DNA of 62,351 nucleotides from Scytalidium lignicola (GCA_002812745.2 NCSJ02000254.1:1-62351); one strand, 5' to 3'; counted from the stretch's first letter, positions 23,965 to 37,696 are shown. Numbers and translations: made by a program. The notes: generated by a model from the letters alone, not told the origin.

Positions 23965-26318
23965 CTTTCTTATATACACTATAAGAAATTTACTAGAATA
24001 TTCTATTGCTTTGAAATCAGTTCAACTTCTTAGCCACTCTAAGTTCGGAAATAATTCGAGTTTATCCCGGCGCACTACCTCGAATTGCGAGAGTGGAGTT
24101 AAACTACGTGATACAGAAATTACATGAGTAGCTTCGCCGATGCCTCAAGCATTGTGACGCTAAATCCGATGACGATGATGGGATGGAATCAACGGATTAA
24201 TAATGATGTACCAGAGGATGCATCATGGCTTGAAGTTTGGTACTACAGTAAAGGACACAATGATCGCCTTAAACATAATGAAGATCAGATCCTATGACTT
24301 GGCAATTGTATAGCCTAGGCTTAATTAAACATATGTTTCAAAAGAATCCATTGAATTTGTCCACCCCAAGCATCAATATATCTCATCACATGACTTCCTA
24401 GAGTGCTCAAGCTGCGGCGAGAGGAGCTGGGTAAAATGCCTTTGCCAACAATTTATACTTGCATGCTTGAAATGCCCTCGAGTTCCTTTTTTTACTAACT
24501 ATATTAACGTACTATTCTAAAAAGGTGTTAAATCTTCGCTGTAGATTTCGTCGATGATGCTATTGTTAAGAATTGGTATACCTAATAGGGCCAAGCGTCA
24601 TGATATTGATTAGTCAGCTTAGACTGACAGAGAAGTGCGCACCTCCGTACTTACGTACGTAAGTACACTGTACATAGAATCATCCAATTGACCTGTGCAA
24701 CCCTGATTTAGCTATCACCAATAGAAAAGGACAGGCGGCATGTTCTTGAAATGAGTTAGCACGTGGTAGGAGCATCTAGGCCTGGCAGAAGTATATCTTT
24801 AACTCCGATAACAAGTGATACTAGCAAATCCCAAGGTAGAATTATAATTCACGTGCGAATTCGCTAAGGCTAAGGAGAAGTACGCTAATGTAAACTCTAA
24901 GCCTTAAGAGTGCTAGCTCTTAGAAATTACAAGGGTTCGATTTAAAACATTTAGTGTTCGGACTGACATCAATTTCGACGTTTTACTGTATAGTAAGTTA
25001 CCTGATAAGCCTGTGTACTAGTTTGAAGAGAGTGGAGGCCCATTGGGAAGGNTTTTTTTTTTAGGGCGAGAGGCGTACAGCAGTAGAATGGGCAAGAATT
25101 GGCTCCACTCTGCGATGACAATTAGCAGCGGTACCTTAGAGTACAACCGGGCTGGGGTGCACAACCACAAGTGTCTGGAAATAGACCCCGCTAAAATAAT
25201 TAACTAAAAAAACCAGCGACACCCAATTCGCCTTCTACTGTAACTGTGCTAACATCTTTGTCTTTTATTTGGAACCTGTTTCGTTGTTCTCTTGTTTTTG
25301 TTATACACACTCTTGTTGTAGCATTAACAAAGAGTTTATGCTCCTCAGACAATCTAATTTGACTATGCAGACTTCAACAGGCGATTGAGACAAGAAGGAC
25401 AAATTTAAAACATCAAAGAGAAAAGAATTCGATAGAGGATATCCTCAAGCTACCGCCTAGAGTAAATTTTAGTAAGAGGAAATCAATTTTGGGACGAAGG
25501 ATGGCTGGGGCTAAGATAAGATTCTAACTTCGAGAGAAGAATTATGGGGAATCTCCATATTACTAATTATAGGTTGGTTAAAATAAAGTTGTCAAGAAGC
25601 AGCTTTCAGGTGCGGTAGTTGCTTTTTAGCCTCTAAGGCGCTGTTCTCTGGCGAGTTTCACCGGGATCCAATTGGCCAAGAGAGGATGACAGGGGCTTTT
25701 GGCTTTCCGCCGGTTACAACACCTACAGTAGGAATCGATCCCGTCCATCTCTGTTGCATTAGGGATGATTCTCATTATTAGATGCTGTAATGATCAGGTC
25801 TAACAGCCATTCTCCATTTTCGATTCCGAATTCTAGGAAATTGGAGAAAAGGTCGTGACCACATTATCAACAAGAGGATTGGAATATCTCCCAATCAGAG
25901 TAGCCTCTTGAAGTCCATAACTATCCAACTCTCCAGACATAGTTATATTGTAGTCTGCAAACTTGTCTCATCTCTGCACTATTTCTTCCTATCACATCTA
26001 TAATGCAAGTAGTGCAAGATCCCCGTTAGGTCATATATACACACTAGTGCTTGAGTGGTTCAAACCTCCCATTTCCAATGCGAAAATGCGCCACGGACAC
26101 AAGTATTTCACTTGCACTTTACAGACTGCAACTGAGATCATCTTTGCGTAAGAAGTATGAACCTTTTAGAATGTGTATCATGCTCAGTAGAAACGGCTTG
26201 GATATCCATACTAACACATCACCATCCAAGCTCTAAATCCCTATATTAAACGCCAAAACCACACAGATGCATGTAACAAGACCACATCACGAACTCGCAA
26301 AAGAGAAAAAGAAACTCA
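23965..26318. other. Long intergenic region with repeat remains
   Basis: No supportable gene. It contains the second inverted-repeat copy (25131-25184), an N in a long T run (25052) and many stops in all frames. A short stretch near 24390-24480 reads on the plus strand as a Cys-rich peptide (CSSCGERSWVKCLCQQ), but frames break on both sides, so it is at most a relic. The composition suggests old transposon debris. Confidence 0.4.
25131..25184 (-). repeat. Dispersed repeat, copy 2 (inverted relative to copy 1)
   Basis: This is the reverse complement of the 54-bp repeat at 20191-20244 with four transition differences. It is followed at 25201-25230 by a motif (ACTAAAAAAACCAGCGACACC) that resembles 20545-20572 in the same orientation as there, so the arrangement is not a simple inversion. 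Confidence 0.7.
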
Positions 26319-26915
26319 TCAAGCCTTATTGACTTTTGTCTCAATCTCTTTCAACAGCCCAACCAAATCAGCCTCATTCCCTTCCATCTCGAGGCCCCGA
26401 CTAACCCACTCCTTGGCCTCTGGATGCCGTCCCATTTCCATTAAGCACCTTCCCTTTCGCCACCAAGCCTTCGAATTCCCCACCTTTTTAGCTTCAACAC
26501 TACTCTCTGCATCGATGCTACCCTCAGCCCAGTTCTGCATCGCCATGTGCGCCTGCGCCCGATTCGCATAAAGACTAGCAACTTCGTCGCGCACCAGCCC
26601 ACAGGGCTCCCATGGCGGTCGCGTTAAAGCCATTTGGAGACCCAGTGTGTAAAATCGGATAGCATCTGTATGTTTGGCTTTGCGGAATTCGGCATTGCCT
26701 GACTCGCGGAGCTTAGTTATTTGCGCTGAGCGTTTTGGGTTCACTGGGACCGGTGGTGGTGGTACTGGAGACTCGATGGATAGGAGAGAGCGGTGAAGGG
26801 CATTTAAAGTGGCGAGTTCTTCACTTAGGGAACGGGAATTCGAGGTAGAGGTGACAGCTTTTGAGGTTGGATCGAGGTGGATTGGGAGTAGGGTGAAGGA
26901 ATCTGGGTCCTCCAT
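26319..26915 (-). CDS. SEC72: Sec72-like TPR subunit of the Sec63 translocation complex
   Basis: A single exon of 198 aa. Sec72 is the peripheral, cytosolic tetratricopeptide subunit of the fungal Sec62/63 post-translational translocon at the ER, where it helps dock Hsp70-bound precursors. The N-terminus MEDPDSFTLLPIHLDP is the conserved start of filamentous-fungal Sec72 proteins. After a linker with PPPPVPVNPKRSAQ, TPR helices run from ITKLRESGNAEFRKAKHTDA to the end, including SLYANRAQAHMAMQNWAEG and AWWRKGRCLMEMGRHPEAKE. Length and order match the family. The gene has higher GC than the intergenic DNA around it and looks intact. Confidence 0.85.
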   Translation of the reverse strand: MEDPDSFTLLPIHLDPTSKAVTSTSNSRSLSEELATLNALHRSLLSIESPVPPPPVPVNPKRSAQITKLRESGNAEFRKAKHTDAIRFYTLGLQMALTRPPWEPCGLVRDEVASLYANRAQAHMAMQNWAEGSIDAESSVEAKKVGNSKAWWRKGRCLMEMGRHPEAKEWVSRGLEMEGNEADLVGLLKEIETKVNKA

Positions 26916-28506
26916 GACGAAAGATTGTATGTTATATCGCCCTTTGACAGAAAATTGGAGAGAAAAGTCTTGGGGTAATTCAAACAGGAGGGTATTTCAG
27001 AACCAAGGCTGGGTAGTGTTTATGTTGGCCAGTTGTGATGTTGCAGCTAGGGATTTTGTGGTCGTGGTAATTGAGGACAGCTTTCAGTGTTTGCTCTCCC
27101 ATCAAACACCGAGCTGTCCTCACACTGTCATCCGACAAGGCTGAGATCTGAGCTCACAGCGGAATTTACGTAAGCATCCAGCCAATCTTCGACATCACAG
27201 AGGAGAGCCTCCAATTATCCATATTCGATCTGCAAGGCTCAGTTAAGATCAAGACCCATCCAATGCTGCTTGAAATTTTTGGCTGAGAAATCTCTCATCC
27301 GTAACCCTAACTAGCACGGCTGATAGATTAGCCAAGTGATGATGGATGCCCAGGCGGAATTGCATCCCGGTAACCTCACAGAGTAGGCAGATCCGGTGGG
27401 CTGAGGATACATATTGGCAGCATTTTGCCAAGGTTGACGTGAGTATCTTCTACTCTAAACCCTCTCTTTCTTCTTGCAAGTATAGAGTATCCCGCCTTCA
27501 CTTCATATCTAAAGAACACAACTATTCACTGTGCTATCCCGCACGGAAGTCTCCTGATCTCAATCGAGCTGTCAACCATGTGCGGTGTGTTTACCACCAT
27601 CTGGGAAGAAGTGTACGATCTTTGGGATGCATTTCTGTATGGTGTAGGAAGTCTTATGACACGTCTCGGATTATAAAACCAGGATCTTCCTGCCAGCTTC
27701 TCAATCAATCATATGCGACAATGACTAGCTTATCCTTCAGTTGTTGAGAAATATTATAATCCTCCTGTCCAGGAAGAGTTGCGACACATTACACTATTAC
27801 TGCAAGCTCTACTACACGATTTCACTGAGGCCAACACTCGAAATGAACTTCATGACAGGCACATGACGAAAACGACTTGAGGTGTTTGGGGCTGACCTCC
27901 ACGATGAAGCTCTTAACTTAGTCGCTGAAGGAGAATAGCGTTTGGCTGTGGCGTTGTTAGCGATACTCAATTTATTTGCGTTTACATGTACATACTCACG
28001 TACATGGGACATCAACATATATTTAATTACGAAACTCACAGTCGAGATATGATTAACATCCTATCAGGTCGTTTGCTAATAGTGTTTTTCCTTCCTGTTG
28101 AATGAAATGACGTCAGTCACCTGATATTACACTCTCATGAAATTATAGTATTAATCTGTAAGCAATTCTGCTATCGAAATACATAATAAAGATGAGAGTT
28201 GAAGAAAAACCAAAGAGACTATAACATTATTGATCTGGGTTGTGTGGTTTTGTATACAAATAACAATATCAAGAGTTATAGGCGCTAAACGTTACACAGG
28301 CACTCTCGGCACTGTATGATAAACCCTCGCTATACTTCTCTTATTTCCTTTGTCCTTCTACAGCAGAGGGATCATGGGTCCTGCCACAACCGCATCGTGG
28401 TTATTGGTATATATACCGCCCAGTTGGCAATCTTTTTATGTTTCATGTATTGTTGAGTATAACATTATATTATATTATATATTTTATTGTTTCTAGACTG
28501 GAATAA
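26916..28506. other. Intergenic between SEC72 and the AT-rich island
   Basis: Contains the SEC72 promoter and, further right, DNA whose AT content rises toward 28450. One very short frame with a good start context (27578-27676) is listed separately. No other gene is supported. Confidence 0.4.
27578..27676 (+). CDS. Possible 32-aa small ORF
   Basis: The frame begins at an ATG preceded by CAACC, a favourable fungal start context, after a pyrimidine-rich stretch that looks like a leader. The peptide MCGVFTTIWEEVYDLWDAFL continues with YGVGSLMTRLGL. It is amphipathic with several aromatic residues and could be membrane-associated. No family is recognised and chance cannot be excluded. Confidence 0.2.
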   Translation: MCGVFTTIWEEVYDLWDAFLYGVGSLMTRLGL

Positions 28507-31500
28507 TTGAACCCTAGCACCACGCCAATACTAAAGCCTAATTCAATACCAATAGTAGAGCTGTACCCAGCGCGTCGAACGCGCCTAGCTGCGATGTCGC
28601 AGGCAGGACACAGGCATGACGCGGTTGCAGGACGCGACGATAGTATCGCAAGCCTCAACCATCAACAGAAGAACCAACAGCGCCGGAGCCATGGAGATAA
28701 GGAATGCGGCCAAAGAGGGGCGACGGAGCAGGAGTCAAGCAACAACGAACATGAGGATTTACTGCAATTCAACCGGCTGGTTAAGGAGAGAAACATGCAT
28801 AAAGCACTCCAGCTGGCGGAAAAAATTTTACGCCTCAAATTCGAACGTGAAGTAGTTGCAAAGTAATCCAGCAACGACGACAATACACCAATTACTCACA
28901 GAGACCTGAAAGAAGCACTCGTGGAAGTCATTCGACCTCAAGAGTGTACATGGGCCTAGATAGTAGCCCCCCTAACAACAACAATGTAGTCTAACAGCGA
29001 GTACATGGAGAATACGTAGCAAAGGACCTGTAGACTACCAGCGAAAAGAGACCATGAAATCATCGTATACACTTCAAGTATACTGTCGGAGCTCAAGAAC
29101 CATAACCTACAAGACATAGTAACAGTAATTAATACAACCACATTCCTATGAGGTAACATGTGTACAATAAAGCAGTTATCCAGCAGTGATATAACAATAG
29201 TCTTCGAAGATGGCCAGAAAGAATAGTATTTGCTTAACACACAATAAGTTCAAAAGGTATTTGGAGAAGAAGTACAAATTGTCAGCAGTAGAGTTGCTGT
29301 ATATGTTAAGGGAATATCTGATTACTTGTTAGCTGAATATAACAAAGCCTTAATCAAAGAAGTACTAGAAAAAGAGAATAAAATAACAATGCTTCAGGTT
29401 AAAGCTTGCCAAGCTTATGAAGAAGGCTAACAATGGAAAAGTTACTTATATATTGAACTAACAATTACAGGAGATGTATACAGACTTACAAACCAAGGTT
29501 TGTACTAAGAGGGTCAGGTATTCCATTGCAAGCTATTCGAGAACAAGTTACAGCTAAAGCAATGTTTCAAATGCTAAGCTTAAGGATATTACACATAGTA
29601 CTGCAAGGCAGAGAAGTAGTATGTTTACTGTACAAGAGTAATGCATGAAGGGAAAGAAGAAGAATGTTCAACAAACTTAAGAGAAATTACGTCCAAGTGT
29701 TGTAGTTATAACAAGGAACATATAATGTTTAATCAAAGTTGTCTAACAACAAAGAAGCATTAAGATCAAGTAAAAGAGGTATATAAAAACAGAGTAATAA
29801 AACTAGCTAGACTAAATAATATAATCTATATCATAGCTTAGCTTAACATAGTTAAGCTAATGAAAAGCAATGAAGAAGAAGGATAGTAGATAGCATCTAG
29901 AAGGAAGAGACTCAGAACTCAAGCAAACTCATGAGGTAGACTTATAAGTCTAAATATTATAAGAAGAATAAATGGAAATACCTTAGACAAATTTTCAAGT
30001 TAACATAATAACTTTATGTTTAGTTAGCTACCATTTAACTCATTGTTAAGCTTTATAATTAGCCAAAGTAACAAAGATCTAACAAACTAACAATAACAGA
30101 CTAGTTAACAAAGTAGTATGGTAATAAATANAATCATAATANAANTATGATTATAGTCTTATACTANAACNAAAATAGAANANGTAAATATACAATANAA
30201 GTANTAGAGNANAANAANNAGTANAATNTATTAANAGTCNANGAANTATNAGTAAACAAANANACTAAAGATATATACTGTCTAAATAGTAAGAATTACT
30301 GAAGAATATAAAGTGACAGNAAAGTAGTTATATATATATACAAACATTATAAATTAATTATATAATCATATAAAGTAGAAGAAGATTAAACAAAAGTAAT
30401 ATTTATAATTGAAAATATAATAGTTTACTTAATATACTTAGTTAAATATACAACCTTAAATTAGTATATACTTATCTATGATCTTGTTGTAGCAAAACTA
30501 GAAAGTTATATAATATTAATAAGTGATTTTAATCAACATCACCTAATATAGGATAAAGAAGAAAGAATAAGTAATAAAGTTAATGAATTGTTAATATTAA
30601 TACAATGATAAAGGCTTAAGCTTGTTATACCTTAAGAAGAACTTATATAAAGATAGGATAACAATAAGGACTTAACTATTGATTATACTTAATACATAAT
30701 AAACTTTTGAATTTGGTATATAAGAGTTGAAGACTAGACTAGCTTAGACTATGCTTTATAACTTATCAAAATCAAACTTAAAACAAGTAGACAGTAAATG
30801 TACAATAGAGAACTAGGCTATAGTTAAAGATTAATAGACTATNAAAAAAGTTAAAGTAATAACAGCTAGCTTATTACTCCTCTTAAGTTATATATCTATT
30901 AAGGAGTAGTTAGACAAAGTAGTTAATACATTAACAAAACAATTGATTGATATTATAAATAAGATAATACCTAGAAGGAAGTTATTAATTGGTTACTTAA
31001 CATCATAGTAGAATTATATAATCAAGAAAACAATTAAGGTTGCTCAGAAAGTAGAATGTTAATAATGTGTAAATAAGTCTTTGCAGAATTATTAGAACTT
31101 AGATTAAGCTCTTAAGAAATAAAAGAAAAGAATTGCTTAAGCTTAAACAAAAAGCTAGTAATAAGTAATAATAACAATGACAAAGGATACTTATAAGTTG
31201 TAAATGTTTAAACAGTAAGTATAAACATATAATTACATACTTGTTAACTTGTTAAAGATTTTAAAGTTATATAATAACAACTTAGAAAGACTATTAATAC
31301 ATACATATAATAAGAAAGTAACAATGNTTATAACTAAGTTTTCCCTAGAAGTACAAGNAGATTATATCAGATTACAAGATATAAATCAAGTAAAAGTAAT
31401 TAAGATAAACAAAGGTTATAACAAAGTAATTATTATACAAGTACTTCACAAGGTTAAAGTATAAAAAGCATTAAGGCTAAACTGATTAACTAATAAGTTT

Positions 31501-33340
31501 CTACAAACTTGTAATTAATTACTATAACAAATTCTAACAGTCTTAATCAAAACAAGCTTTAGACTAAAACACTTTCCTTATAACTATTACATAACAATTG
31601 TAATAATATTATAAAAACTAAACAAGACAATAAAACAATTATAATAAGTTAAAGGATAACAGTTAATTACACTACTTAATTATATAATAAAAGTATTCAA
31701 AGTTATAATAACTACTTACATTATAAAAGTAGTNAAAAAAGCAAGGACTACCCTTTAAAGGACAAATAAGAAATAAATATAATAAATTTACAGAATTAAC
31801 AACAAAGACAATAACAGACATTGTTTATATAATATAAAGTTAAAGTATTATTGTATTATTATTACAATTTAATCTTAAAGAGGTATTTAACATAGTAGAC
31901 TACAAATGATTATAACATATACTTTAAGAGAAAAGCTTCTTATAATAATTAATAAACTAGATTAACAACTACTTAACAAATAAGATTACTTATTTATCCT
32001 TTAATAATGAAATAACTTAGTTAATCTTAATAAAGGCAAGAATCTTACAAGGTTCTCTACTCTTACTAATACTGTTTATGTTATATATCTTTACTTTATA
32101 CAATGAATTAAGAAAGATAAAAGGTTTAACCATAATCAACTTTACAAATAATATAAACCTTCTTAGTTATACATATATTACAAAGAGTTGTTATAAAACA
32201 CTAAAAACAAGTTGGAAAATATATAAAAGGTAAGCAGTATATAAAGGTATACAATTCAAAGTAAGCAAAAGTAAGTTAATACACTTTATATGCATTTACA
32301 TAATAAGAAAGGAGTTAATATATCTTAGTAACAAAGAATTAAAGCTTAAAGAATCAACTTGTTTTCTAAGGATCTAACTTGACCAACAACTTAACTTTAA
32401 AGCTTATGTAAAAGTAATTAAGAAAAAGCTAATTATACAAACATTTACATTAACAAGACTAATAATGAAGATATAAGAATATAACTTTATAAGAGTAAAA
32501 CAGATTTATACAATAGTTATATAAAGTGTAATTGTATACAATGTTGTTATATACTATCAACTTATAAAATCTAATAATAATCTAAGGGGAATTAATTACT
32601 ACTTACTTATAATATAATCATAATGTCTTTATATAATAGTAAAAGCTTATAAAGATACTCTAATTCAAAGCTTAAAGACAAAAACATTCTGCTTATTACT
32701 AAACTTATACTTGAATAAAAGAATAGTAGTATTTAAGGATTGTCTTAATCATGTAAACTTAAAGCAAGTAATTTACTGAATAAGTAACAAGGTAATAAGA
32801 CTCTTGAAGAAAAGAAGAAGATGTAAACAGTAAACAAAAAAAGTAACTACTTAAAGAAAGTAATAAATACAAAGCAACATAATAATAATAATAAAAGGGC
32901 TATTAAACAATATTAAAGGCAATCAATATAATTATAACAAAAGACTAAAAGGTAAGATAGACTTAAAGTTTCAAAACTACTAAGCTGGTTAAGTTATATA
33001 ATTATACAAAAGTTATAGACTTTCTTACTTTTAACNAAAAAAGTATTACTCTTATATAATAAGTTAGACAAAGCAGTTAACTTGTTAATTATATAAATTT
33101 ATATTAGTAAAATTAAACTATGAATGTATTTGTTTAAATGTTATATACTTAATATAAACATATTATTATACAATTATAAACTTACAAAAGAAATAACTTA
33201 TTATTTAATCATTAATTATCCAAACTTAAAATAAATAAGNAAAAAGCTTTAAAATAAAAACTTATATAACAAGAGACTTAAAAAAGATACTAAGAAGTTG
33301 TTAAGGATATAAACAGATTGTTAATTAGGTATTAGTTACA
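28507..33340 (+). mobile_element. Decayed non-LTR retrotransposon (Tad1/LINE-like), RIP-mutated
   Basis: Reading plus-strand frames through many stops shows the order of a fungal LINE. ORF1 begins near 28594 (MSQAGHRHDAVAGRDD) and stays open to 28866. A degenerate zinc-knuckle region near 29550-29700 keeps KQCFKC, YCKAEK and the downstream SKCCSYNKEH block. Reverse transcriptase remains around 32030-32500 include ILQGSLLLLILFMLYIF and, for the former FADD box, NFTNNINLLSY, then LDQQLNFKAYVKVIKKK. GC falls sharply after about 29000 and most losses are Gln/Arg/Trp codons turned to TAA/TAG/TGA, the pattern RIP produces. It is not functional. Both ends are approximate; the right end abuts the copia LTR. 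Confidence 0.8.
30121..30320. other. Cluster of ambiguous bases inside the AT-rich element
   Basis: Dozens of Ns are interspersed with A-rich sequence, unlike the isolated Ns elsewhere. This marks a spot where several diverged repeat copies were probably merged in the consensus. Confidence 0.7.
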
Positions 33341-33358
33341 AAAAGGTTATAAGAGTAC

Positions 33359-33552
33359 TGTTAGTTCACTTATAACACGAAGTACAATATGTAATTATAC
33401 ATAATATACTCGTTATGCTATTCTATGGTTATTATACAATTAAGGATAAGAGAACAAAGCTGTAAGAACTTTACTTGTTCTCACTACTTAATCAGGACTA
33501 GCTTATAAGGGCATATGAATATCACATGTACATAATTACTATTCTACTAACA
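33359..33552 (-). repeat. copia LTR (3' LTR in element orientation)
   Basis: Starts TGTTAGTTCACTTATAACAC and ends CTACTAACA. It matches 38966-39167 along its length with many transition differences and a few small gaps. The AGAATAAGAG/GGATAAGAG and CTAGACTAG/CAGGACTAG cores are shared. Confidence 0.7.
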
Positions 33553-36500
33553 CTAAAACTACTTTAAAAATAGTTATATACTGTAACTCTTAAAATGCTC
33601 AAATCCATAGAGTTTTCTCAATCACATGCTAATTGCCTAATTGAGAATAACTCCAAATCCCTCTTTCATAGGATTTTCCATTCTACTACTTATACTATCA
33701 CATTCTACTTATTCTACTACTTCTAATTACACTTTATTAATATCCAACAGTTGTTTCAGAGTATTTGATAACTTTCCTTTAGTTATGAAATTAACTGGAT
33801 TTATGATTCCTTTAATCCATCATACTTTAGTAATCTAACATTGTTTGTATACTTAGCAAAAGCATATTATATTAATCATAAGCTGCTTTTCCTGTATAAT
33901 TCCTAACTTGACAAGGTAATTGTATAATAACCTTGAATTTATACATATAACCAGTAAGAGGTTGATTTCAAGGATTCCTTTGATAGTTAACTTGATCATA
34001 ACCTCCATATCAAATCCATAAGCTATTCTATACAGTTTTAAGGCCAAAACACTATGTATAATCCTTTTACACTTGATTAATGTTTAGTATAATATATTTA
34101 TATTTCTTTTACAGTTTACAAGTGTTATAATGTAGTTAATTTATAATGATAAGTCTTTGTTATTCATAAATAAGGCATCTGTAAAGACTAATAATTATAA
34201 TATCTCCTTATTAAGCTTAACAAATTGTATTCCTTTAACAGTATTCTGGATTTACTATTATAAGTGTTTATTCAATAATTTCATGTCTTCTTAGTTAAAA
34301 TCAATAGCTTAAGCAGTTATTAATAAGTTGTATAACACTTCTAGTTAGCAAACTAAAGTTATATATACTCCTTAAGTATGTTGTATAATATATTACTCTT
34401 TGATAATAAGGTTTTAACATATAATTCCTTATAAACTTGTTATAATAACTGATTTCCTGGTTATAAACTATAAATTAACATATTAACACTCTTAAGTAAA
34501 TGAAATTCTAGTATTATTCAATTGTATAATACTTTTATTAAACTTGATTCCTTTGTTGATAATCAATGTTTTATATTCTTTTGCTAAGAAGTTAACCTTT
34601 TTCAGTTGTTCTTACTCAAGTTTAGCAAATTAAATGTCTTCAATGAATAAGGTATTGTTAGTTTGAAGCCTTATAACACTAAAAGGTTTAATGTTATACA
34701 ATAAGCAAAAGTTATATGTTAACAGTTTTATAATAAGCACTTTGACATAATAAGAGTGATAAGTCTAGAACTAGTAATTTCTAGCTTTAAAGACTTTGTA
34801 AAGTGATTTCACAACTTGTAGAATTAAACCTTTGTAAAGACTAAGTTGTTTTATGAGCTCTAAAAGTAATTATACATAGAAATCCTGATTTAACAAGGTA
34901 GTAAATTATATATACACTTATGAAATATCTTATAAGTATAAACTTGTGTTTTTATACTCTATAACAATAATATAAAGAATAATACATTGGCTAATATGTT
35001 GAATAATAAGTGATTAAGTCAAAACAAGCTTTTTCTTATTGTCCTTATAAGCTTATATTATAAGATATGACTTTTTGAAAGCTTTTTCAGTTCTATTATT
35101 CTTAATTTTATCTACAAACCTAGTATTGAATATACATATATCATTAAGTACACTTTGAAGGTTTACAATCTTGAAAACGCCCNTTTTTAAATAATCTTAA
35201 TATTTTAACTTGACATAAGGCTACAAATTAAGGTTATTCAAGTTCTTCATCTTATAAGAAAACAATGACTTTAAAGTATTTACAAAGTCTTCTATGTCTA
35301 TACTTTACTAATAATACTAGTAATAGAATAACAATTATAATCAACTTGTTAAGCTCTTCTTAATACTCTTCAATAGTTGTAATTTTTAACTTTAACTTTA
35401 ATAGTTCAATTTTATTAATTCTTTCCATAAGTATAAAGTATAGTTTCACAACCATTAACCTGAATAATATATTCTTATACAGTAATACTAATACACATGT
35501 TTCTCCATCTATACTTACAAGCTTGTATAACCTTTCTTAACTTTTGTTCTAGCTTATATTTCCTGCTCTCCACACAAGAACATCTGAATTCAACAATAAG
35601 TCATGAATAATACTTATATCAAAGTTGTTATACATGTTGATTATATCTTGTACTTGTTGTTTTGCCTTGATTTTACTAATTTCCTCTATAACCTTCTTAA
35701 TCACCATAACTCTCTAACTTATAATTAAGGCTAGAATGTTGAATTCTAACATGCATAAATAAACACTGTAAACCAGTAATATAAGGACAAGTCCATCAAG
35801 TCTTACTAAATTGTTAATAACCTTGAACACTATTTGTAAAGTTATATCTTTGTCAAGATCATGGATTTTAACTACAATTATCTAATAAGTATATTATACA
35901 AGTATATAATATCATTCAACATGGTTAATTGAATTATAAACTTCTACTAAAACTACTTTTAAGGTTATTCTTATAACTATAATACTTTGTTAGAACTCCT
36001 TATTGATAAAGTTCTTTTTTAATGTCAATTACAATCTAATTTAAAAGTCTTAAGTAAGTGTTAATCTAATAAGCTTATAAAGTATTCTAAGTATACTTTG
36101 CACTGATATTCTAAAGCTATTTATTAACCTAATAATATATTCCTTTGTTGATGATATAAAGTATAAGTTTGTTATTAATGTAAAAGATATTAACAATAAT
36201 AAAATAGTTAAAGTTAATATTATCTTATAAGTTAAATCTAAATCTTCTTAACAACTTTTTATAATGTTAATAATAAGTATAGAACTTGGTAAAGTATTCT
36301 AACATATCCTTGTTGATATCATAACTTGTACAGTCTAATATACATTATAATCTGGCTACTAACAAGTAGTCAAAACATCAATATAAACATTATAATTCTA
36401 TGTTAGTCAAGAAATAAAGGTTTTCCTTTAATAAATCAAGAATAAGAATATGTAAAGATATATCTTAAAGTAGAAAGCTATAACCGAATTGTTATATAAC

Positions 36501-37049
36501 TAGAACACTTCCTTATAAGGTAATAAGTAAGTTTATAAAGTTGTTGAAATACATGTTCAATTAGTCTATATCCATTAAGCATAATAAAAAAGAAATAGTT
36601 AATTTAACTACATAGAATTTAATTTGCTTAATTAATGTATTTACTAGTATAAAACTTATCAAGGTTATACTCCTGATTCTGAATTATACTGTCATTATAC
36701 CTTTAATTGTAATATTCAGTGTTATAGTTTAGTCTACTCATTATAAAGCTTCAAATTGACTGTAACCAGTTATAAAGTACTTTATAACTCTTGTATTAAT
36801 TAAGATTCCATGAAATTGTCTTAAATCGTACCTTATTAAGCTCTTTACATTGTATACTTCTATTATAGTTATTATAAAGGTTTTTAAGTCAGGTTCTTAA
36901 GAGTAATTCTCAGTTGTTAACACCTTAATAGTTAATTAGTATAAGAAAGTATTATTAACTAGTTTTATAATAATTAGTATAACTAATTCTACTAAAAAAC
37001 TTTTATATGAGATAAAGAATGTAATTATAATAAAGAATATGATTTTAAG

Positions 37050-37253
37050 CTAGTCAAGTTCTTTAAAGCTTGTTTCTATATTGTTATAAGCAAATAAAGT
37101 CTCAAAAGTAAAGCTTAATTTGTCTTCTTCAAAGTTACTTCCTTCATAATCAACAACATATTGTTTAAACCATTTGTTGAAACATTGTTCAGAACCACAG
37201 ACATTAAAGTTAAATTTACTTATATTTCTAGCTTTAAAATGTGCTTTCTCCAT
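37050..37253 (-). pseudogene. Open fragment of a retroelement protein
   Basis: 67 aa starting MEKAHFKARNISKFNFNVCG with acidic and aromatic residues. It lies inside the copia element between the LTRs and on its coding strand, so a gag or leader-protein fragment is the likely source. It has no other support as a host gene. Confidence 0.45.
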
Positions 37254-37696
37254 ATCTTACTCTTCTTACAAGTGTTTCTATGATCAACACCCTTCCCTTT
37301 TATATATAAAACATCTTCCTTATGTTTAAGAGTATAGAGTAGTACATTTAAAGCCTTATAGATTAAATTATTAGCTTGTACTACAATTAATATAATAATA
37401 ACAATTTATAAAGTAAGTTTCACTATTATATTCTTGTTCCNTTTTTCTTCTTGTACAACATAATAAACAAATAAAATTTGTTAATAAGTTACTTTAAGTC
37501 TTCTAATAAGTCTGAAATGATATATTTACATACTAGAGATCCTTAACAAGCAGTAATCAACTTCTTATAAAGAATATTAATTATTTTATAAGTTGGTTAA
37601 AGGTTATATTAAAGTTCTTAAAGCTTGTTAATAAGCAATTGTATATTCTTAAGCATTGTTTTCTTAGAGTTTACAACTATGATCAAGGCTAACATT

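Noticed and set aside
24390..24490. Cys-rich zinc-knuckle-like peptide CSSCGERSWVKCLCQQ
   Set aside because: Stops and frame loss on both sides; too short to call as a gene.
24900..24990. tRNA-like GGTTCGA box
   Set aside because: The T-loop phrase is present but no acceptor, D-arm or anticodon stem can be paired around it.
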